From Isohypsibius dastychi (taxonomy: Eukaryota; Tardigrada; Eutardigrada; Parachela; Isohypsibiidae): a stretch of DNA of 12,398 bases. The position numbers and the translations under genes are program-made. This document shows, piece after piece, positions 9,401 to 12,398 of the stretch. Location: contig JAQIWT010001112.1 in assembly GCA_034696485.1 (NCBI GenBank), positions 1 to 12,398 on the forward strand. Reading direction: 5' to 3'. The notes under the pieces were generated by a model. It did not search any database. It saw nothing but the letters and a program-made list of their open reading frames with translations, and had not been told where the DNA came from. The stretch's first letter is position 1, and every line of letters starts with the position of its first letter.

Positions 9401-12398
9401 GACTGATAATATTTGGGGTTCTGAATCTACACCCGCCGCATCGACCAACAGCCCCTGGGGATCTGATCCTGCCCCTGCTGCAGAAGGTGGATGGGGAGCC
9501 GATGCAGCTTCTGCTCCATCTAATTTCCAAAACAGTCGTCCACGTCGTCCTTTGCAAGGAGAGCCAGTCTTCGACGACAGGGCTGGAGGATACAAACTTT
9601 TCATCAGTGGGCTTAAAGCTGAAATTACAAAGGAAGCTCTGAGTGACAAGTTCGCTGAATTCGGAACTGTTAAAGATGCTCATGTCAAATCCGATGTCGC
9701 TAAACCATTCGGTTTCATTACATTTGAAAGCCTTGAGGAAGCCACCAAAGCCGGAACTGATCTCAACGATGTGTAAGTAGTTCGGCTTTTTGCTATCATC
9801 TCTTTAATCTTATTGCTTCTGCTTCAGGATTTGGGAGGGTTGCAAGCTCTTCGTTAGATGGAGCACTCCAAAAGCCGGTGGACCGCCAAGAGGCCCTCGA
9901 CCGAGCACATCTAATGCTGCGGTAAGTGGTGCTTCAGTGCTTAACGAAGTACGGTTAATTCATTCATTATGATATTTGTTAGGCGGCAAGTGCGGGAGGA
10001 GGTTGGGGAGACAGTGTAGGATTTTTTTATCGGGGCATTTATGATTTTTCGCAACTTTCTTGTTGTAGGCTGCCACGTCCGAAGGTGGCTGGGGCTCAGA
10101 ATCAACATCAGTTGCAACTTCATCTGATAACGTTTGGGGTTCAGATCCTGCTCCAGCAGCCACATCAACAGAAGGAGGATGGGGAGCAGAAACTAGTTCC
10201 TCTATCCCAACTGGATCCAGCGGAGGTCGTCCTCGTCGCCCTGTTCAAGGAACTCCCGCTTTTGACGAACGAGCCGGTGGTTACAAACTGTTCATCGGTG
10301 GATTGAAAAGCGATACCTCCGATGACGCACTTCGTACTAAATTCTCAGAATTTGGTAGCGTGAAGGAAGTTTATATCAGGTCTGATTCTGATCGACCATT
10401 TGGGACTGTGACCTTCGAGAATCAAGAAGAAGCAGCCAAAGCAGGAGCTGACCTGAATGATACGTAAGTCTGTTGGTGAAATATCCTTGCCGTAAGGCGA
10501 TATTATTAATTTCGTTTGATTTTAGCATGTGGGAAGGATGCAAGTTTTTCATCAAGTGGAGCATTCCCAAAAATGGCGGCGGTGGTGGAGGTGGTGGGGG
10601 CAAATGTTTCAAATGCCAGCAAAGTGGTCATAGAGCGGATAGTTGCCCAGGACAGTCGTCTGTTACTGTAAGAACATTCACATTAACACATCTTTTCTGT
10701 TATCAGTCATGTATGTTGTTCAGGAAACTGGTAACGGCTGGGGCAGTTCAGAGCCATCAGTCAGCTGGGGAAGCTCTGAACCTGCTGCTGCAGATGTGAA
10801 TCCTTGGGCCTCCACTGAACCGATTAAACCGGAGTTATCTTCTGGTGCCACTCAATCATCCAGCTTTGGGAATAGCAGTGCAACATGTTTTAAGTGCGGT
10901 GCGAACGGGCACTCCTCGAAAAACTGTCCAGGAGTCGGTGTTGCAGTCTCTCAGGTATTAGTCGTACTACGCAATGCGTTCTGATTTATATATCATATTC
11001 ATATCGACTTGCAGAACTCGAACACTTCAGCGGACTCGGTTACTCCAATAACTGACACCAGTCCATGGGGAGCTGAACCTACTACCCCTGTTGTAGCTTC
11101 TACTGAATCAGTGTGGGGAGCTCCAGAACCAAACGCAGAAGTGGGATCTGCTTGGGGAAACGCATCCCAGCAGCAGTCGTTTTCCTCTTCAAGATCTCGG
11201 CGGCCATTGCAAGGCACGCCAGTCTTCGATGACAGAGCTGGCGGATATAAGCTTTTCGTCAGTGGATTGAAAGCGGGAACCACGACTGACGCTTTGAGAG
11301 AAAAGTTTGGGGAATTCGGAACAGTCAAAGATGCTTTCGTCAAGGATTCAGAAAAGCCATTTGGATTTGTCACCTACGAAAGTCAAGAGGAAGCGACGAA
11401 GGCCGGAACGGACTTGAACGACGTGTAAGTTATTCTTTTAATTTTGGCCTTTGTGTACGGGATATGGCAGTGGTATTTTACGGTTTTTTTCCGTAGTGTC
11501 TGGGAAGGCTGTAAGTTGTTTGTGAAATGGAGCGTACCGAAAGAAGGAGGTGGATCAAGAGGACCTAGACCAAGTGCTGTTCCGGAAGCAGGCAGCCGAA
11601 GTGGATGGGGCGATGCCGTCAGTATCATTGTTTCTTCGATTGTTTGACTCTTATTTATGATATTTCAGGCAGCATCCACTGGCTCTGACAATATTTGGGG
11701 CGCGGAATCGACGACAGCTGCCCCTGCTGATAACGCGTCTGGATGGGGAGCGGAGACCACAACATCTTCACAACCCACTTTTAACAGTGGTCGACCTCGT
11801 CGTCCCATTCAAGGCATCCCAGCTTTTGATGAACGAGCTGGTGGATACAAGCTGTTTGTTGGGGGTCTGAAGAGCGAAATCATTGAAGATGCATTGCGCG
11901 AAAAGTTCTCGGAGTTCGGCAGTGTGAAGGAGGTGTTCCTGAAAACTGATTGCGATCGACCGTTTGGTGGTGTCACTTTTGAGAGCCAGGAAGAAGCGGC
12001 GAAAGCGGGAGCTGATCTCAATGATACGTAAGTGGCACGTCATTCGTTTTAGCAGAATGAAATATTTGCGTGGATGCGGCCTCATTCTATTGGGTTATTT
12101 TGTTCGTGGTCTGTTCCTGAACGTATCTTGTTGATCAAACATTCATTGATTTCTAGAATGTGGCAAGGATGCAAGTTTTCCATCAAGTGGAGCATCCCAA
12201 AAGCAGGAGGTGGACCCCGGGGACCGAGACCTTCTGCTACTCCGGCTGCTAGCACCGGAAGTGGTTGGGGTGATGCGGTACATTGAATGTGGTTTCTCAT
12301 TATTGGGTTTTTTAAAAGTTTATTTTGCAGACATCGACCGCTGCCTCCGATAACATATGGGGATCAGAATCCACGGCAGCAGCAACAGCAACCGAAGT
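6339..12398 (+). CDS. Giant multi-RRM, WG-repeat, CCHC-knuckle RNA-binding protein (partial, 3' end outside window)
   Basis: Twenty-three exons can be joined without a frame break: 6339-6404, 6742-6817, 6882-7251, 7324-7713, 7789-7882, 7940-7972, 8024-8313, 8384-8477, 8537-8569, 8629-9026, 9144-9240, 9301-9333, 9390-9772, 9828-9921, 9983-10015, 10069-10463, 10526-10667, 10724-10954, 11015-11424, 11497-11617, 11669-12027, 12157-12277 and 12331 to the edge. This gives about 1443 residues. There are eight RRMs (RNP2 as in YKLFVSGL, RNP1 as in KPFGFVTF), each followed by a Gly/Pro/Arg-rich tail. Linkers of Ser/Ala/Glu carry repeated GWGSE, IWGSE and PWGSD motifs. Two CCHC knuckles follow the sixth RRM. 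RNA binding is expected from the RRM and CCHC families. WG-rich linkers are known Argonaute-binding hooks in other proteins, so small-RNA effector scaffolding is an inference. No signal peptide or membrane segment was seen. The gene is not recognised as a named family. Exons 1 and 2 are the least certain. Confidence 0.88.
6882..7380 (+). repeat. RRM unit 0 (most divergent)
   Basis: This RRM is split between exon 6882-7251 and the start of exon 7324-7713 at the phase-2 junction shared by all units. RNP2 reads FTLHVGGV, with His where the other units have Phe. RNP1 reads HPYGLVTF. The C-terminal strand reads WDGSLLIIKW. It lacks the Pro-Arg-Arg-Pro lead-in and has no WG motif, so it is either the ancestral founder or has been freed from constraint. 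Confidence 0.8.
7381..7972 (+). repeat. RRM unit 1
   Basis: The rest of exon 7324-7713, exon 7789-7882 and the 33-base micro-exon 7940-7972. The lead-in is SRPRRPLQGTPLLDERAGG, RNP2 is YKLFVTGL and RNP1 is RPFGFVTF, with both aromatic positions kept. The linker before it (HISATGNWCSLP and onward) contains no WG. The micro-exon encodes MADSGASWTDS, with Trp but no WG. Confidence 0.85.
8024..8569 (+). repeat. RRM unit 2
   Basis: Exons 8024-8313, 8384-8477 and the 33-base micro-exon 8537-8569. The linker is short, with no WG. RNP2 is YKLFVGGL. RNP1 is RPFGIVTF, which lacks the central aromatic residue. The tail is SRGPRPSATD. The micro-exon encodes TATSGGGWDAS, the first GW pair in the protein. 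Confidence 0.87.
8591..8696 (+). repeat. Duplicated block, left copy
   Basis: These 106 bases (38 of intron, 68 of exon) match 12293-12398 with two differences, both C to T in the intron, at a spacing of 3702 bases. Similarity breaks down just upstream, inside the intron. Confidence 0.93.
8629..9333 (+). repeat. RRM unit 3 with WG linker
   Basis: Exons 8629-9026, 9144-9240 and the 33-base micro-exon 9301-9333. The linker carries three WG motifs (NIWGSE, SGWGSE, GGWGAE). RNP2 is YKLFVSGL and RNP1 is KPFGGVTF, with Gly at the central aromatic position. The tail is GGGPRGPRPS. The micro-exon encodes ATSVGSGWGES. The start of this unit is nearly duplicated at the right edge of the window. Confidence 0.9.
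9390..10015 (+). repeat. RRM unit 4 with WG linker
   Basis: Exons 9390-9772, 9828-9921 and the 33-base micro-exon 9983-10015. The linker has NIWGSE, SPWGSD and GGWGAD. RNP2 is YKLFISGL. RNP1 is KPFGFITF, with the aromatic position kept. The micro-exon encodes AASAGGGWGDS. Confidence 0.9.
10069..10667 (+). repeat. RRM unit 5 with WG linker and zinc-knuckle tail
   Basis: Exons 10069-10463 and 10526-10667. The linker has GGWGSE, NVWGSD and GGWGAE. RNP2 is YKLFIGGL. RNP1 is RPFGTVTF, which lacks the central aromatic. The usual Gly-Pro-Arg tail is replaced by a run of nine glycines (10575-10601) and a CCHC knuckle. There is no 33-base micro-exon here. Confidence 0.9.
10605..10646 (+). other. CCHC zinc knuckle 1
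   Basis: Fourteen residues, CFKCQQSGHRADSC, fit the C-x2-C-x4-H-x4-C zinc-knuckle pattern exactly. In the family these bind one zinc ion and contact single-stranded nucleic acid. It sits right behind the nine-glycine run at the end of RRM 5. Confidence 0.92.
10724..10954 (+). CDS. Exon with second CCHC knuckle and WG linker
   Basis: A 77-codon exon, phase 0 at both ends, so it could be skipped without a frameshift. It encodes two WG motifs (NGWGSSEP, VSWGSSEP), a related NPWASTEP, then CFKCGANGHSSKNC at 10886-10927, a perfect C-x2-C-x4-H-x4-C knuckle. It breaks the regular RRM array between units 5 and 6. A second acceptor-like TTATCAG lies inside the preceding intron. Confidence 0.85.
11015..11617 (+). 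repeat. RRM unit 6 with WG linker, micro-exon fused
   Basis: Exons 11015-11424 and 11497-11617. The linker has SPWGAE, SVWGAP and SAWGNA. RNP2 is YKLFVSGL. RNP1 is KPFGFVTY, with the aromatic kept. The 121-base second exon carries both the RRM end and a GWGDA micro-exon equivalent with no intron between them, unlike units 1 to 4. Confidence 0.9.
11669..12277 (+). repeat. RRM unit 7 with WG linker, micro-exon fused
   Basis: Exons 11669-12027 and 12157-12277. The linker has NIWGAE and SGWGAE. RNP2 is YKLFVGGL and RNP1 is RPFGGVTF. The second exon is again 121 bases, fused, ending GSGWGDA. Its RRM exon is the closest by eye to unit 3 in both bases and residues. Confidence 0.9.
12293..12398 (+). 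repeat. Duplicated block, right copy
   Basis: Right partner of the block at 8591-8696, running to the window edge. Its true length is unknown. Introns are otherwise unrelated between units, so intron-level identity points to a recent event. Confidence 0.93.
12331..12398 (+). repeat. Start of RRM unit 8 (cut by window edge)
   Basis: Sixty-eight bases of a new linker exon, identical base for base to 8629-8696 (start of unit 3), including the NIWGSE motif. The gene clearly continues beyond the window. Confidence 0.9.

Noticed and set aside
9052-9642. A 196-codon plus-strand open frame across 9052-9642
   Set aside because: It reads through two introns and switches out of the RRM frame. The spliced exons 9144-9240, 9301-9333 and 9390-9772 explain the region with conserved motifs.
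8662-9683. Minus-strand open frames of 144 and 114 codons
   Set aside because: They are antisense to RRM units 3 and 4 and recur at the same place in other units, as expected for shadows of a repeated coding exon.
10605-10954. CCHC knuckles as part of a retroelement Gag
   Set aside because: No protease, reverse transcriptase, integrase or long terminal repeats are nearby. The knuckle exons splice in frame with the RRM exons.
7453-12398. Regular repeats that could suggest a CRISPR array or satellite
   Set aside because: The repeats are coding exons of RRMs with diverged bases, conserved amino acids and unrelated introns, in a eukaryotic gene.

Overview
This is eukaryotic, animal-type DNA from a compact genome. 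Two spliced genes can be followed exon by exon, with 11 and 22 introns. Most introns are 43 to 75 bases, all use GT..AG, and every junction keeps the reading frame. Introns this short, with simple T-rich acceptors, fit a nematode or another small-genome invertebrate. The sequence alone does not settle the phylum. No bacterial operon, transposase, reverse transcriptase, tRNA, rRNA or CRISPR array was seen.

Layout. Bases 1-760 hold no confident gene: a possible plus-strand terminal exon (274-404) with a downstream AATAAA, and a weak minus-strand reading at 30-115. Bases 763-5761 on the minus strand are an orthologue of microspherule protein 1 (MCRS1). I reconstruct it as 12 exons and 1275 codons, with the MCRS_N region, a coiled coil and a C-terminal-half FHA domain. 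It is far longer than the vertebrate protein because of long low-complexity flanks, and it has a second possible first exon. Bases 5762-6338 are the gap between divergently transcribed genes. It contains an odd 112-codon frame broken by one TGA.

From 6339 to the right edge, the plus strand encodes one very large modular protein that runs out of the window. It has eight complete RNA-recognition motifs (RRMs), all split by an intron at the same place and phase. They are separated by linkers rich in tryptophan-glycine (21 WG pairs counted from 8629 on). Two CCHC zinc knuckles sit between the sixth and seventh RRM. The repeat unit is a phase-compatible exon cassette: a linker plus RRM exon, an RRM-end exon, and often an exactly 33-base micro-exon carrying one Trp. 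The last 106 bases nearly duplicate bases 8591-8696, so the array has expanded recently and probably continues. I do not recognise this protein as a named family. WG-rich linkers beside RNA-binding domains suggest, without proving, an Argonaute-binding or condensate-forming RNA scaffold. This is the most interesting object in the window.

MCRS1 homologues act in nuclear chromatin complexes (INO80, NSL) and at spindle poles. The RRM/WG protein should bind RNA. The two genes share only the divergent promoter region, and nothing in the sequence links their functions.
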